Assembly: GCF_030814015.1 (NCBI RefSeq)
Contig: NZ_JAUSUL010000002.1
Coordinates: forward strand, 744,001-808,000
DNA from: Amorphus orientalis
Lineage (GTDB): Bacteria; Pseudomonadota; Alphaproteobacteria; Rhizobiales; Amorphaceae
Direction of reading: 5' to 3'
Length of the DNA stretch: 64,000 bases
Part shown: positions 26,781 through 37,960 of the stretch, in pieces
Layout: every line of letters begins with the position of its first letter
How positions within the stretch are numbered: position 1 is the first letter of the stretch
Translations under genes and position numbers: made by a program
The notes under the pieces: model-generated
Database searches by the model: none
The model's input: only the letters and a program-made list of their open reading frames with translations
Told to the model about the DNA's origin: nothing

Positions 26781-26872
26781 TCCACCCGCTGTTCCATGTG
26801 ACCGTGACAGCCACGGCATCGTCGGCGTTCGGCGGCGCGATGTCGGCCGCCGCGCTTATCGATAGGCTCTAA

Positions 26873-28483
26873 ATGCTCTACTTCGCCCGCTGGAAGATTG
26901 CCCTGATCATCGGTGTGGCCGTCATCGGCCTGCTGGCGGTCATTCCGAACTTCTTCCCGAAGTCGACTGTGGATTCCTGGCCGTCCTGGCTTCCGCATCG
27001 GCAGATCGTGCTCGGTCTCGACCTGCAGGGCGGAGCCTATCTGCTCTATCAGGTGGACCGGGAGGACTACGTCCAGAAGCGGCTTCAGTCGCTTGTGGGC
27101 GAGATCCGGCAGGAACTGCGGGAGGAGCCGCGGATCGGCTACACGGGGCTCGGCGTCGCGAATAACGGAGCCCAGGTCCGCATCCGCGACACGGCTCAGG
27201 TCGAGGCCGCCCAGGAACGTCTGGCCGATCTCGTGAACCCGCTCCAGTCCACTCTGTTCGGACAGGGCGCCGTCGACGAGTTCCAGATGACCACGGGCGA
27301 GGGCGGACTGATCCGGTTCACCTTCACCGAGGACGGGCTGTCCCAGCGGATCCGCTCGATCGTGCAGCAGTCGATCGAGGTGATCCGGCGCCGCATCGAC
27401 GAGCTCGGCACCACGGAGCCGAACATTCAGCGCCAGGGAGAGGACCGCATTCTCGTCGAGGCGCCAGGTCTGGATGATCCGGAGCGCCTCAAGGCGCTTG
27501 TCGGCCAGACCGCGCAGCTGACCTTCCATCTGGTCGACACCACCGTCGATCCGCGCCAGGCGATCGAGACGCGTCCGCCGCCCGGCAACACCGTCCTGTA
27601 TTCGATGGACGACCCGCCGCAGCCCTACGTGGTCGAGGAAAGTGCGCTCCTCGGCGGCGAGGATCTGGTCGACGCCCAGGCGACGTTCAACCAGCAGACG
27701 AACGAACCGATCGTAACGTTCCGTCTGTCGACCGGAGGCGCCCGCAAGTTCGGCAACGTGACCACGAACAACGTTGGCCGTCCGTTCGCCATCGTGCTGG
27801 ACGAAGAGGTCATCTCGGCGCCGGTCATCCGCGAACCGATCATCGGTGGATCCGGACAGATATCCGGCAACTTCACGGTACAGACTGCCAACGATCTGGC
27901 GATCCTGCTGCGGGCGGGCGCGCTTCCGGCCCGGCTCACGATCGTGGAAGAGCGGACCGTCGGACCCGGCCTGGGTCAGGATTCCATCGAGGCGGGCGAG
28001 ATCGCCGCCGTGGTGGCGGTGATCGGCGTGGCGGTCGCGATGCTGGCGGTCTACGGGCTGTTCGGCGTGTTCGCGAACATCGCCCTTGCCGTGAACGTGA
28101 TCCTGATTCTGGGGCTGTTGTCTTTGCTGCAGGCGACCCTGACGTTGCCGGGCATCGCAGGCATCGTATTGACGATGGGTATGGCGGTGGACGCCAACGT
28201 GCTGATCTACGAGCGCATCCGGGAGGAGGCCCGGCAGGGCCGATCGGCAATCACGGCGATCGATGCCGGCTTCTCACGCGCGCTCGGCACGATCCTGGAC
28301 GCGAACATCACCACGCTGATCGCGGCCGTGATCCTGTTCCAGCTTGGCTCCGGCCCCGTGCGCGGTTTCGCCGTCACGCTCGCCATCGGCATCGTGACCA
28401 CGGTGTTCTCGGCGTTCATGTTCACCCGGCTGCTCGTCGCCCAATGGGTTCGCATGCGGCGGCCGTCGGCCGTTCCGTTGTGA
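26873..28483 (+). CDS. secD: Protein translocase subunit SecD
   Basis: A 536-residue RND-like membrane protein that uses the proton gradient to help pull secreted proteins across the membrane. TM1 is near residues 6-25, followed by QIVLGLDLQGGAYLLYQVD, a large periplasmic P1 domain containing RRRIDELGTTEPNIQRQG, and a C-terminal bundle of five membrane segments. MGMAVDANVLIYERIREE holds the conserved Asp and Arg involved in proton use. It continues directly into secF. Confidence 0.97.
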   Translation: MLYFARWKIALIIGVAVIGLLAVIPNFFPKSTVDSWPSWLPHRQIVLGLDLQGGAYLLYQVDREDYVQKRLQSLVGEIRQELREEPRIGYTGLGVANNGAQVRIRDTAQVEAAQERLADLVNPLQSTLFGQGAVDEFQMTTGEGGLIRFTFTEDGLSQRIRSIVQQSIEVIRRRIDELGTTEPNIQRQGEDRILVEAPGLDDPERLKALVGQTAQLTFHLVDTTVDPRQAIETRPPPGNTVLYSMDDPPQPYVVEESALLGGEDLVDAQATFNQQTNEPIVTFRLSTGGARKFGNVTTNNVGRPFAIVLDEEVISAPVIREPIIGGSGQISGNFTVQTANDLAILLRAGALPARLTIVEERTVGPGLGQDSIEAGEIAAVVAVIGVAVAMLAVYGLFGVFANIALAVNVILILGLLSLLQATLTLPGIAGIVLTMGMAVDANVLIYERIREEARQGRSAITAIDAGFSRALGTILDANITTLIAAVILFQLGSGPVRGFAVTLAIGIVTTVFSAFMFTRLLVAQWVRMRRPSAVPL

Positions 28484-28508
28484 TTGACGGAAAGGCGGAG
28501 CAAAAATC

Positions 28509-29447
28509 ATGCGTCTAGTGTCCCTGCCCACCGACACGAAATTCCGCTTCATGAAGTTCTGGAAGCTGGGATTTGTGCTGTCGAGCGCCCTGTCGGTCGC
28601 CTCGGTGATCCTGTTCTTCGTTGTCGGACTGAACTACGGCATCGATTTCGAAGGCGGAACGCTCGTCGAGATCCAGACCAAGGACGGTCCCGCGAACATC
28701 GGCGAGCTGCGCCAGGAGATCGGCCAGCTCAATCTCGGTGACGTGCAGATCCAGGAGTTCGGATCGCCCAACGACGTGCTTATCCGTGTGGTGCGCCAGC
28801 CGGGCGGCGAGCAGGAACAGCAGCGCGCCATCCAGCTGATGCGCGACATGTTTCAGGATCGCGTCGAATTCCGCCGGGTGGAAGTCGTGGGGCCGGTGGT
28901 GTCCTCGGAGCTGGCCCAGGCCGGTCTGATCGCTGTCGTGTCGGCCCTGCTGGCGATCATGATCTACATCTGGTTCCGGTTCGAATGGCATTTCGCCGTC
29001 GGCGCCGTCGTCACGACGGTGCACGACGTCCTGATAACGATCGGCATGTTCGCGGTGGTCGGCTTGGAGTTCAATCTGACCAGTATCGCGGCGGTGCTGA
29101 CGATCGTCGGCTACTCGCTGAACGATACGGTCGTGGTCTACGACCGGGTTCGGGAGAACCTTCGCCGGTACAAAAAGATGCCGATGGCGGAGCTGATCGA
29201 CCTGTCGATCAATCAGATGATCTCGCGCACGATCATGACGTCGGTGACGACCCTGATCGCCCTGATCGCGCTGTTCATCTTCGGCGGCGAGGTCATCCGC
29301 TCGTTCACGTTCGCGATGATCTGGGGCATCCTGATCGGCACCTACTCGTCGATCTTCATCGCCGCGCCGATGCTGATCATGTTCAAGCTGCGACCGGACG
29401 ACAGTGCGGACGACGCTGAGGAAGCGGCCCCGGCGGGAGCGTCCTGA
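28509..29447 (+). CDS. secF: Protein translocase subunit SecF
   Basis: A 312-residue partner of SecD with six predicted membrane segments. LNYGIDFEGGTLVEIQT matches the conserved periplasmic entry, and TIVGYSLNDTVVVYDRVREN is the SecF transmembrane signature. It begins 25 bp after secD; the stop is one base before the next ATG, so the Mth938-like gene is probably co-transcribed. Confidence 0.97.
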   Translation: MRLVSLPTDTKFRFMKFWKLGFVLSSALSVASVILFFVVGLNYGIDFEGGTLVEIQTKDGPANIGELRQEIGQLNLGDVQIQEFGSPNDVLIRVVRQPGGEQEQQRAIQLMRDMFQDRVEFRRVEVVGPVVSSELAQAGLIAVVSALLAIMIYIWFRFEWHFAVGAVVTTVHDVLITIGMFAVVGLEFNLTSIAAVLTIVGYSLNDTVVVYDRVRENLRRYKKMPMAELIDLSINQMISRTIMTSVTTLIALIALFIFGGEVIRSFTFAMIWGILIGTYSSIFIAAPMLIMFKLRPDDSADDAEEAAPAGAS

Positions 29448-29448
29448 C

Positions 29449-29868
29449 ATGACGGAGCCTGAGGGCGGCGACCGGTCGGTCCCGCCGGGCATCGTTCTGA
29501 AGGAGGCGCACTATCCGGCGCGCGCGCCAATCGATTCCTATGGGGACGGCGGGTTCCGTTTCGCCGAGATGTCCCACAAGGGATCGATCCTTTGCGTGCC
29601 CTCCGGGATCTATGCTTGGGCACCCCGGTCTCTGGAGGATCTCGAAGCGGACGCGTTCGATCGCATCGTCGCGGAAAGCGATGACATCGAGCTGCTCCTG
29701 GTCGGGATGGGGACCATGCCGCTTCCGCTGCCGGAGCCTATCCGGGAACGGCTCCGGGACGCTGGCGTGCGCGTTGAGGTGATGCCGACCGGATCAGCCG
29801 TGAGGACGTTCAACGTCCTGCTGGCCGAGGAGCGCCGGGTCGCAGCGGCTCTGCTGGCTGTCGCATGA
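29449..29868 (+). CDS. Mth938-like (DUF498) domain protein
   Basis: A 139-residue protein of the Mth938 fold, also seen in mitochondrial NDUFAF3. It has DSYGDGGFRFAEMSHKGSIL, WAPRSLEDLEADAFDRIV, ELLLVGMGTMPLPLPEPI and the C-terminal PTGSAVRTFNVLLAEERRVA. NDUFAF3 is a complex I assembly factor. The next gene belongs to the family of another such factor (NDUFAF6), which makes a respiratory-assembly role attractive but unproven. It starts one base after the secF stop. Confidence 0.85.
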   Translation: MTEPEGGDRSVPPGIVLKEAHYPARAPIDSYGDGGFRFAEMSHKGSILCVPSGIYAWAPRSLEDLEADAFDRIVAESDDIELLLVGMGTMPLPLPEPIRERLRDAGVRVEVMPTGSAVRTFNVLLAEERRVAAALLAVA

Positions 29869-29982
29869 TCGGACGGCAGCGGACGCATACCCGACGCAGC
29901 GCGGCGGCCGTGACGTGTTTTCTTCGCTATCCGAGTTTCTGACCCGCGACGCGCGCCGATACGGCCCTATGTCCCGATCGAC

Positions 29983-30873
29983 ATGACCGACGTATTCGAT
30001 CAGTGCCAGCACCTGGTCCGCACCAAGGACCCGGACCGGTTTTCGGCGTCCCTGTTCGCGGCGGCCGAGCACCGGCCGGCGCTGATGGCGCTGTACGCCT
30101 TCCATTTCGAACTCGTTCGCGTGCGCGAGGTGGTTCGCGATCCGATGCCGGGAGAGATCAGGCTGCAATGGTGGCGCGATCTCCTGAACGGCGGCGGTCA
30201 CGGAGACGTCCGGGGCCATCCGGTCGCCGATGCGCTGCTTCAGACAGTGGATCGCTATTCGCTGCCCCGGGCGCCGCTGATCGCGATGACCGAGGCGCGG
30301 GTGTTCGACCTGTATGACGATCCAATGCCGGATCTTGGCACGCTCGAAGGATATGCCGGAGAGACCCATGGGGCGCTCTTCCAGCTTTCCGCGCTGGTTC
30401 TGGCCAACGGCTCTGATCCCGGAACAGGCACCCTGGCGGGACATGCCGGTGTTGCCGAGGCGATCGCGTCGGTGCTGCGGGCGCTCCCGCATCATCTCCG
30501 CCGCGGCCAGATGTTCCTGCCCCAGGAGATGCTAGAGCGGCACGGAACCGACGCGACCAGGGCGATCTTCGATCCGGTTGACCCCGGCACAAAGGCGGCC
30601 GCCTGGGAGCTCGACGAGCAGGCATGGCGGCATCTGGCCGAGGTGCGCAGCCTCGGCGACAGCGTTCCCGCCGAGGTGGCGCCTGCTTTCCTGACGCTGG
30701 CTCTGGTGCCGCGCGTCCTCAAGCGAGTGGCGGCCACCGACTACGATCCCTGGACGAGCGACGTCATGCCCTCGCGGCTGCAATCCCTGTGGACGTTGTG
30801 GCGGGGCGCGCGCCGCATGCGAAGTCGCGAGCGGAACGGACGGGTCCCGCTCGGCGCCTGCCTGGCGCGATAA
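29983..30873 (+). CDS. Squalene/phytoene synthase-family protein, NDUFAF6-like, probably not a prenyl synthase
   Basis: A 296-residue all-helical protein of the squalene/phytoene synthase fold: ALMALYAFHFELVRVREVV, EIRLQWWRDLL and ALPHHLRRGQMFLPQEML are family segments. In true synthases the first Asp-rich motif is D-x-x-x-D; here the corresponding helix reads RVREVVRDPM, and the second motif is also not evident. It therefore resembles the catalytically degenerate group related to mitochondrial NDUFAF6. No other carotenoid or hopanoid genes are nearby. The stop at 30873 is close to the convergent trmFO. Confidence 0.82.
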   Translation: MTDVFDQCQHLVRTKDPDRFSASLFAAAEHRPALMALYAFHFELVRVREVVRDPMPGEIRLQWWRDLLNGGGHGDVRGHPVADALLQTVDRYSLPRAPLIAMTEARVFDLYDDPMPDLGTLEGYAGETHGALFQLSALVLANGSDPGTGTLAGHAGVAEAIASVLRALPHHLRRGQMFLPQEMLERHGTDATRAIFDPVDPGTKAAAWELDEQAWRHLAEVRSLGDSVPAEVAPAFLTLALVPRVLKRVAATDYDPWTSDVMPSRLQSLWTLWRGARRMRSRERNGRVPLGACLAR

Positions 30874-30877
30874 GGGC

Positions 30878-32287
30878 CTATTCGGCGGCGACGCTTTCTG
30901 CGCCCTGGAGCCAGCGCGCGTAGTCCGCCCTGGCCCGCGCCGTCATCAGACGCTTCTTGGCCGCGCCCCGCGCGGACCCCGTGATCCGCTTGCCTTCGCC
31001 ATCGACCTTCGGGGCTTCCATCGGGGGAAACAGCCCGAAATTGACGTTCATCGGCTGGAAGGATCGCGGTGCGCCTTCGTCGTGCCCGACCACATGTCCG
31101 CCCGTGATGTGGCCCAGCAGGGCGCCCATGGCTGTGGTCGGTGGAGGCGCAGGCTGCGTCCGGCCGAGCCGGTCTGCGGCGGCGAACCTGCCCGCAAGCA
31201 ATCCGATCGACGCCGATTCGACATAACCCTCGCAGCCGGTGATCTGGCCGGCGAAGCGCAGCTGGGGCCGCGCCTTCAGCCGCAGGACCGGATCGAGCAG
31301 CGTCGGGGAGTTGAGATAGGTGTTGCGGTGCAGGCCGCCGAGCCGGGCGAAACGGGCGTCCTCAAGTCCGGGAATCAGGCGGAAGACGCGGGCCTGTTCG
31401 CCGTAGACGAGCTTCGTCTGGAAGCCGACCATGTTGTAGAGCGTGCCCAGGGCGTTGTCGCGGCGGAGCTGGACGACGGCGTAGGGCTTCTCGGTCGGCT
31501 TGTGGGCATTGGTCAGGCCGACCGGCTTCATCGGCCCGTGCCGGAGCGTCTCGCGGCCGCGCTCGGCCATCACCTCGATCGGCAGGCATCCGTCGAAATA
31601 GGGCGTGTCGAGCTCCCACTCGCGGAACACCGTCTTTTCGGCGGCGAGCAGCGCGTCGATGAAGGTCTCGTACTCCTCTTTCGACATCGGACAGTTGAGA
31701 TAGTCCTTGCCGGTCCCGCCGGGACCCGGCTTGTCGTAGCGGGACTGGAACCACGCCTTGTCGAGGTCGATGGAGTCGAAGTGGATGATCGGCGCGATCG
31801 CATCGAAGAAGGCCAGCGCGTCCTCACCGGTCAGGCTTCGGATGCCGTCCGCGAGCGCCGGCGAGGTCAGCGGTCCCGTCGCGATGATCGTGTCGCCCCA
31901 GTCCTCCGGCGGCAGCCCGTCGATCTCGCCCCGCTGAACCGTGACGAGCGGGTGCGCGGCCAGCGCCTCGGTCACCGCCGCCGAAAACCCGTCGCGGTCG
32001 ACGGCGAGCGCACCGCCCGCGGGCACCTGATGCCGGTCGGCCGCTGCCATGATGACGGAATCCGCATCGCGCAGCTCGGCATGGAGCAGGCCGACGGCGT
32101 TGTTCTCCGCATCGTCGGACCGGAACGAGTTGGAACAGACGAGCTCGGCCAGGCCGTCGGTCTTGTGGACCGGGGTCTCGCGCACGGGGCGCATCTCGTG
32201 GACGATGACAGGTACGCCGGCCTGAGCGATCTGCCAGGCGGCCTCGCTTCCGGCAAGGCCACCGCCGATGACGTGCAAGGGTTTCAT
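30878..32287 (-). CDS. trmFO: Methylenetetrahydrofolate-tRNA-(uracil-5-)-methyltransferase
   Basis: A 469-residue FAD enzyme that makes ribothymidine at position 54 of tRNAs using 5,10-methylene-THF. The N-terminal FAD site is [53 protein letters not shown] and [19 protein letters not shown] are TrmFO-specific, and [20 protein letters not shown] closes the FAD domain. It is convergent with the phytoene-synthase-family gene. The divergent gene to its right starts about 210 bp away. Confidence 0.96.
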   Translation of the reverse strand: MKPLHVIGGGLAGSEAAWQIAQAGVPVIVHEMRPVRETPVHKTDGLAELVCSNSFRSDDAENNAVGLLHAELRDADSVIMAAADRHQVPAGGALAVDRDGFSAAVTEALAAHPLVTVQRGEIDGLPPEDWGDTIIATGPLTSPALADGIRSLTGEDALAFFDAIAPIIHFDSIDLDKAWFQSRYDKPGPGGTGKDYLNCPMSKEEYETFIDALLAAEKTVFREWELDTPYFDGCLPIEVMAERGRETLRHGPMKPVGLTNAHKPTEKPYAVVQLRRDNALGTLYNMVGFQTKLVYGEQARVFRLIPGLEDARFARLGGLHRNTYLNSPTLLDPVLRLKARPQLRFAGQITGCEGYVESASIGLLAGRFAAADRLGRTQPAPPPTTAMGALLGHITGGHVVGHDEGAPRSFQPMNVNFGLFPPMEAPKVDGEGKRITGSARGAAKKRLMTARARADYARWLQGAESVAAE

Positions 32288-32440
32288 ACGCGTTCCTATG
32301 AAGGGCGGTCCGGCTTCGGGTCAACCATGGCGACGGTCCGGCAGTGGGGTGCGACACGCCCGGCGACACACCGTATGTGTCTTCTCCGTGACAGCGCGGC
32401 CACAACCAGCGGCTTTCCGGCGCATGCGGCCATCAACCAG

Positions 32441-32458
32441 CTGGTCATCATTGACCAG
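32441..32458. promoter_or_regulatory. Short perfect inverted repeat, possible operator
   Basis: CTGGTCA and TGACCAG flank TCAT, a 7-bp perfect dyad 38 bp upstream of the probable lipoprotein start. The position would suit a regulator site, but no regulator gene is adjacent and such dyads arise by chance. Confidence 0.25.
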
Positions 32459-32495
32459 TCAGGGTAGGCCGAACGTTAGCAGAAAGGTGCGAGAC

Positions 32496-33113
32496 GTGGT
32501 GAGTCGGCTTTTTGGCGTCTTGATGGCCGTGTCGGTGCTGGCTGGCTGCATGCAGCAGCAGGTCGGTCAGCCGTCGATGTGGTATGCGGCCAACCAGGCC
32601 GTGCCGCCGACCGCCACCAAGCTGGTCGTCTGTCACGGCTTCGGCTGTGCGCGCAGGACATCGGTCTCGCTCAGCCCCAAGAACCTGGAAAAGCTCCGTG
32701 CCATCCTGGTGCGCGGTCGGTCGTCGCCGGAGGCGGAACGTCGGGCCATCGGCAAGGCGGTTGCCTGGATGGAGCGCACCGTGGCGCCCACGGTCGGATC
32801 GGAAGGGGATATCGGCGGCCTCGACATCTGGAATTCCGGCGTGGCCGGCCAGATGGACTGTATCGACGAATCGACCAACACGACGAGCTATCTGCTGCTT
32901 GCCGAAAAGCGCGGCTTCCTGAAGCATCACACCGTTCAGCGTCCGGTTGCTCGCGGATTCTTCCTCGACGGGCGCTATCCGCACGCGACCGCGGTGATCT
33001 CCGAGGCCGAAACGGGCGAGCGGTTCGCCGTCGATTCGTGGCGCAAGGCGAACGGCGAGCTGCCCATCATCATGCCTCTGCAGACCTGGTTCGACGAGAA
33101 GCCGAGCGTGTGA
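32496..33113 (+). CDS. Putative lipoprotein of unknown function
   Basis: About 205 residues. GTG codons at 32496 or 32499 follow AGAAAGG at 32481-32487. The N-terminus is a lipoprotein signal, LFGVLMAVSVLAGC, with the lipobox LAGC, so the mature protein should be lipid-anchored. The body contains KLVVCHGFGCARRTSVSLSP, QMDCIDESTNTTSYLLLAEK and HATAVISEAETGERFAVDSW. The C-x5-C pair and DCIDEST recall cysteine-containing peptidase-like folds, but I cannot assign a family. Composition is like that of its neighbours. Confidence 0.7.
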   Translation: MVSRLFGVLMAVSVLAGCMQQQVGQPSMWYAANQAVPPTATKLVVCHGFGCARRTSVSLSPKNLEKLRAILVRGRSSPEAERRAIGKAVAWMERTVAPTVGSEGDIGGLDIWNSGVAGQMDCIDESTNTTSYLLLAEKRGFLKHHTVQRPVARGFFLDGRYPHATAVISEAETGERFAVDSWRKANGELPIIMPLQTWFDEKPSV

Positions 33114-33122
33114 GGCGCGCGC

Positions 33123-34202
33123 TCAGGTCTGTCGGCTCGGATCGCCCGCCGAAAAGGTCCGGTCGGACAGGTTGAGCCGGCCGGCCGCGATCCGGCGCAC
33201 GCGGTCGCGCGCGGTGGCGTCGGCCTCGCTGGCGTCGAGATCGTCCAGGAGATTGCGGGCCACCAGCGTGAGGAGGTCGCGGCGGGGCGCGCCGTCCGCC
33301 GTCTCCGGCAGGGCATCGACCGGCTGGACGAGATCGGGTGTGCCGGGTGCTCCCAGCGATTCCCGGCACCAGGACTGGAGTTCGGCCGGATCGGCCGCGC
33401 CATGGGTCTCAACGAAGGCGTAGAGCCCGGCACCGTGGCGCGGATAGGGATAGCTGGCCACCACTGCGCGCGCGACATTCGGGTGAGCCTCGAGGCGCTC
33501 CTCGAGCCTTGCGCCGTACTCGCGCAGCCGGTCGTGTCCGCCTTCGCCGTCTGACCAGGAGAAGAGATCGCGGGTCACGGTGTTGTAGACGCGCTTGCCG
33601 GTCGCCATCCAGATGCGCGTCGGCAGGCTCTTGCGGGCCAGCACCGCACGCTCGCGCGGGGTGAGGGCGTCGGGACAGTAGCGGCGCTTGTGCTTGAGGA
33701 GGTGGCGCAGATCCTCGTAGGCGAGAACCCGGAAGAGCTTGCCCCGTCGGCGGAAGACGCTGGCGAGCTGGAAATCGATCAGCGCGGGGGTGCCGTCGGC
33801 AAGCCGCAGCCAGTTCTGCTGCTTGGCGAGGTCGTTGTGCACGACGCCGCGCCGGTGCAGCGCATGGAGCCGGCGCTTGGCTTCCCGGAAAAAGGCGGTG
33901 TCGCCGGTCGGCTGGGCGATGTGCAGCGGCACGCCGGACAGCCAGGAGCGGTAAAGATGGGTGCGGTCGGCCGCCACGAGCTGGGGGACACCCTCCAGAC
34001 CCGCCAGCCTGCGCAGGGCGCGGCGCTCGTGCCAGGCGAGCAGATGCGCCAGCGGCCTGGACCAGACCGGCGTCGGACCGACGTCGCGCTCCACCACCGT
34101 CGCCGGGCCGAGACGGCCGAGGGTCACCCGGCTGAAGACGTCGCTCTTCAGGACGCTTTCCGGCTCGAACGATGCAGCGGGGGCGGGGGTGTTGGCATCC
34201 AA
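33123..34202 (-). CDS. RIO/Ser-Thr kinase-like domain fused to an AMP-binding-enzyme C-terminal domain
   Basis: A 359-residue protein of two parts. Residues about 20-215 look like a small protein-kinase fold: a catalytic-loop-like HRRGVVHNDLAKQQNWL (H122-N123-D124) and a metal-binding IDFQLA (D143). The beta-3 lysine expected near residues 37-40 reads VVERDVG, with no Lys. Residues about 235-325 resemble the C-terminal domain of acyl-CoA synthetases (LEAHPNVARAVVASYPYPRHGAGLYAFVET), but the usual T-x-x-G-K motif is TADGAPRRDL, lacking the catalytic Lys. It may be a regulatory or sensing protein. Partner and substrate are unknown. Convergent with the lipoprotein gene. Confidence 0.75.
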   Translation of the reverse strand: MDANTPAPAASFEPESVLKSDVFSRVTLGRLGPATVVERDVGPTPVWSRPLAHLLAWHERRALRRLAGLEGVPQLVAADRTHLYRSWLSGVPLHIAQPTGDTAFFREAKRRLHALHRRGVVHNDLAKQQNWLRLADGTPALIDFQLASVFRRRGKLFRVLAYEDLRHLLKHKRRYCPDALTPRERAVLARKSLPTRIWMATGKRVYNTVTRDLFSWSDGEGGHDRLREYGARLEERLEAHPNVARAVVASYPYPRHGAGLYAFVETHGAADPAELQSWCRESLGAPGTPDLVQPVDALPETADGAPRRDLLTLVARNLLDDLDASEADATARDRVRRIAAGRLNLSDRTFSAGDPSRQT

Positions 34203-34300
34203 GGCGTCAGGCTCTCCGATTGGTCGACGCCTTCCCTAAAGCAATTCGCGCGGAATCGGAATTGATCCGTGGCGAACGAAACAGGGATCAGAAACAAGAA

Positions 34301-34332
34301 AACGCCCGCCGGGGGAGGGGCCGGCGGGCGTT
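34301..34332 (-). terminator. Strong GC hairpin, terminator of the DUF1127 gene
   Basis: AACGCCCGCCGG (34301-34312) pairs perfectly over 12 bp with CCGGCGGGCGTT (34321-34332) around an 8-base loop. On the minus strand the stem is followed by TTTTCTTGTTTC, so it should terminate leftward transcription from the 34419-34577 gene. On the plus strand CCTTTTC follows, so weak two-way action is possible. Confidence 0.85.
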
Positions 34333-34418
34333 CCTTTTCACCACGGCCCGAGGGGAGGGATTGGCCGTGGCTGACGACCCGGGATACGCAGAAACTACGT
34401 CCCGGTTCGAACTGAAAT

Positions 34419-34577
34419 TCAGGTGCGATGGGTGGTCCTGGAGCGGCCGACCAGCTTCTCGATGTCGAGCGAGGTCAGCCCGAGATCCATCTGCTGGCGA
34501 GGCGAGAGCTTCGTCAGCTCAGCCACATTGCGGTTGTCCTTCCAGGACTGAAACGTCCGAACAAAAATGTCGAACAT
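34419..34577 (-). CDS. DUF1127 small protein
   Basis: A 52-residue protein read from ATG 34577 to TGA 34419-34421, beginning MFDIFVRTFQSWKDNRNVAE and containing LTKLSPRQQMDLGLTSLDIE. This matches the DUF1127 core (L-x-x-L-x-[DP]-x-x-L-x-D-[IL]-G-[LI]-x-[RS]-x-[DE]-I). GGAG lies 7 bases before the start. DUF1127 proteins are small, basic and common in Hyphomicrobiales; some have been linked to phosphate, RNA turnover or central-carbon control. It lies between a 12-bp terminator and a hairpin/T-run that also serves as the uvrA 3' end. Net charge looks close to neutral to slightly basic. Confidence 0.85.
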   Translation of the reverse strand: MFDIFVRTFQSWKDNRNVAELTKLSPRQQMDLGLTSLDIEKLVGRSRTTHRT

Positions 34578-34590
34578 GGCGGCGCTCCAT

Positions 34591-34616
34591 AAAAAATGCC
34601 GGCCTGTTCACGGCCG
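34591..34616 (-). terminator. Hairpin with T6 run between uvrA and the DUF1127 gene (terminator or attenuator)
   Basis: On the minus strand CGGCC and GGCCG pair around a 7-base loop and are followed by GCATTTTTT. It lies about 200 bp after the uvrA stop and ends just before the GGAG of the DUF1127 gene. It can terminate uvrA transcripts, and must also be part of any DUF1127 leader that starts further upstream. Confidence 0.65.
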
Positions 34617-34663
34617 ACAGCGAAACTGCTCTCGTATCGGCGGCTCCATTGCGTTGTTCGCGA

Positions 34664-34692
34664 CCGTCGACTGCCCGCTATATGGGCTTGTT
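34664..34692 (-). promoter_or_regulatory. Candidate promoter for the DUF1127 gene
   Basis: On the minus strand, TTACAA is followed after 17 bases by ATATAG, a moderate match to a housekeeping -35/-10 pair. A transcript from here would carry the hairpin at 34591-34616 in its leader. The assignment is by eye and the boundaries are approximate. Confidence 0.3.
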
Positions 34693-34811
34693 TGCTTTCT
34701 TTGTAATCACCTAAAACGGCATGACTGTCCTGCAGTCCATGCATCGCCGTGTGACGGCTTCGTGCAAGAGCCGTCACGATCCAGCCACAATCTTTGAGGG
34801 CAGAAGCGGAC

Positions 34812-37694
<2,883 letters not shown>

Positions 37695-37836
37695 GGAAAC
37701 GAAGCCATCCGGTCTGGGTCTGACGCGGCGGGCCGAGCCGCCGGTGCGGCCTTCACCTACCGCCAAAAGGGAGGGGCCTGCAAACCCTGCGCCGGTAGCC
37801 GACTCGGGATCCCAGGCCTCGTGGACAAGAATGAAT

Positions 37837-37851
37837 GTTCTACCAATGTTC
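37837..37851. promoter_or_regulatory. LexA (SOS) box proximal to uvrA
   Basis: GTTC-TACCAAT-GTTC, an exact match to the alphaproteobacterial LexA consensus GTTC-N7-GTTC. It is 143 bp upstream of the uvrA start codon. uvrA is a well-known SOS gene, so LexA repression of uvrA is the natural reading. Confidence 0.85.
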
Positions 37852-37960
37852 CGGGCGTCGCGGCAACGCATCATGCCGCGCGAAAATGAGCCGGGCCGCA
37901 ACCTGCTCTCCAGATAGGATCGCGGACAGGAATGGCCAGAGGCACGGCCGGCGAAGTTTT

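Noticed and set aside
29983-30873. Phytoene or squalene synthase for carotenoid/hopanoid synthesis
   Set aside because: The first Asp-rich motif is missing and no carotenoid or hopanoid genes are nearby; the NDUFAF6-like group fits better.
34567-34797. Plus-strand open frame between the DUF1127 gene and uvrA
   Set aside because: It is antisense to the DUF1127 start and the hairpin, lacks a ribosome-binding site and has no family resemblance.
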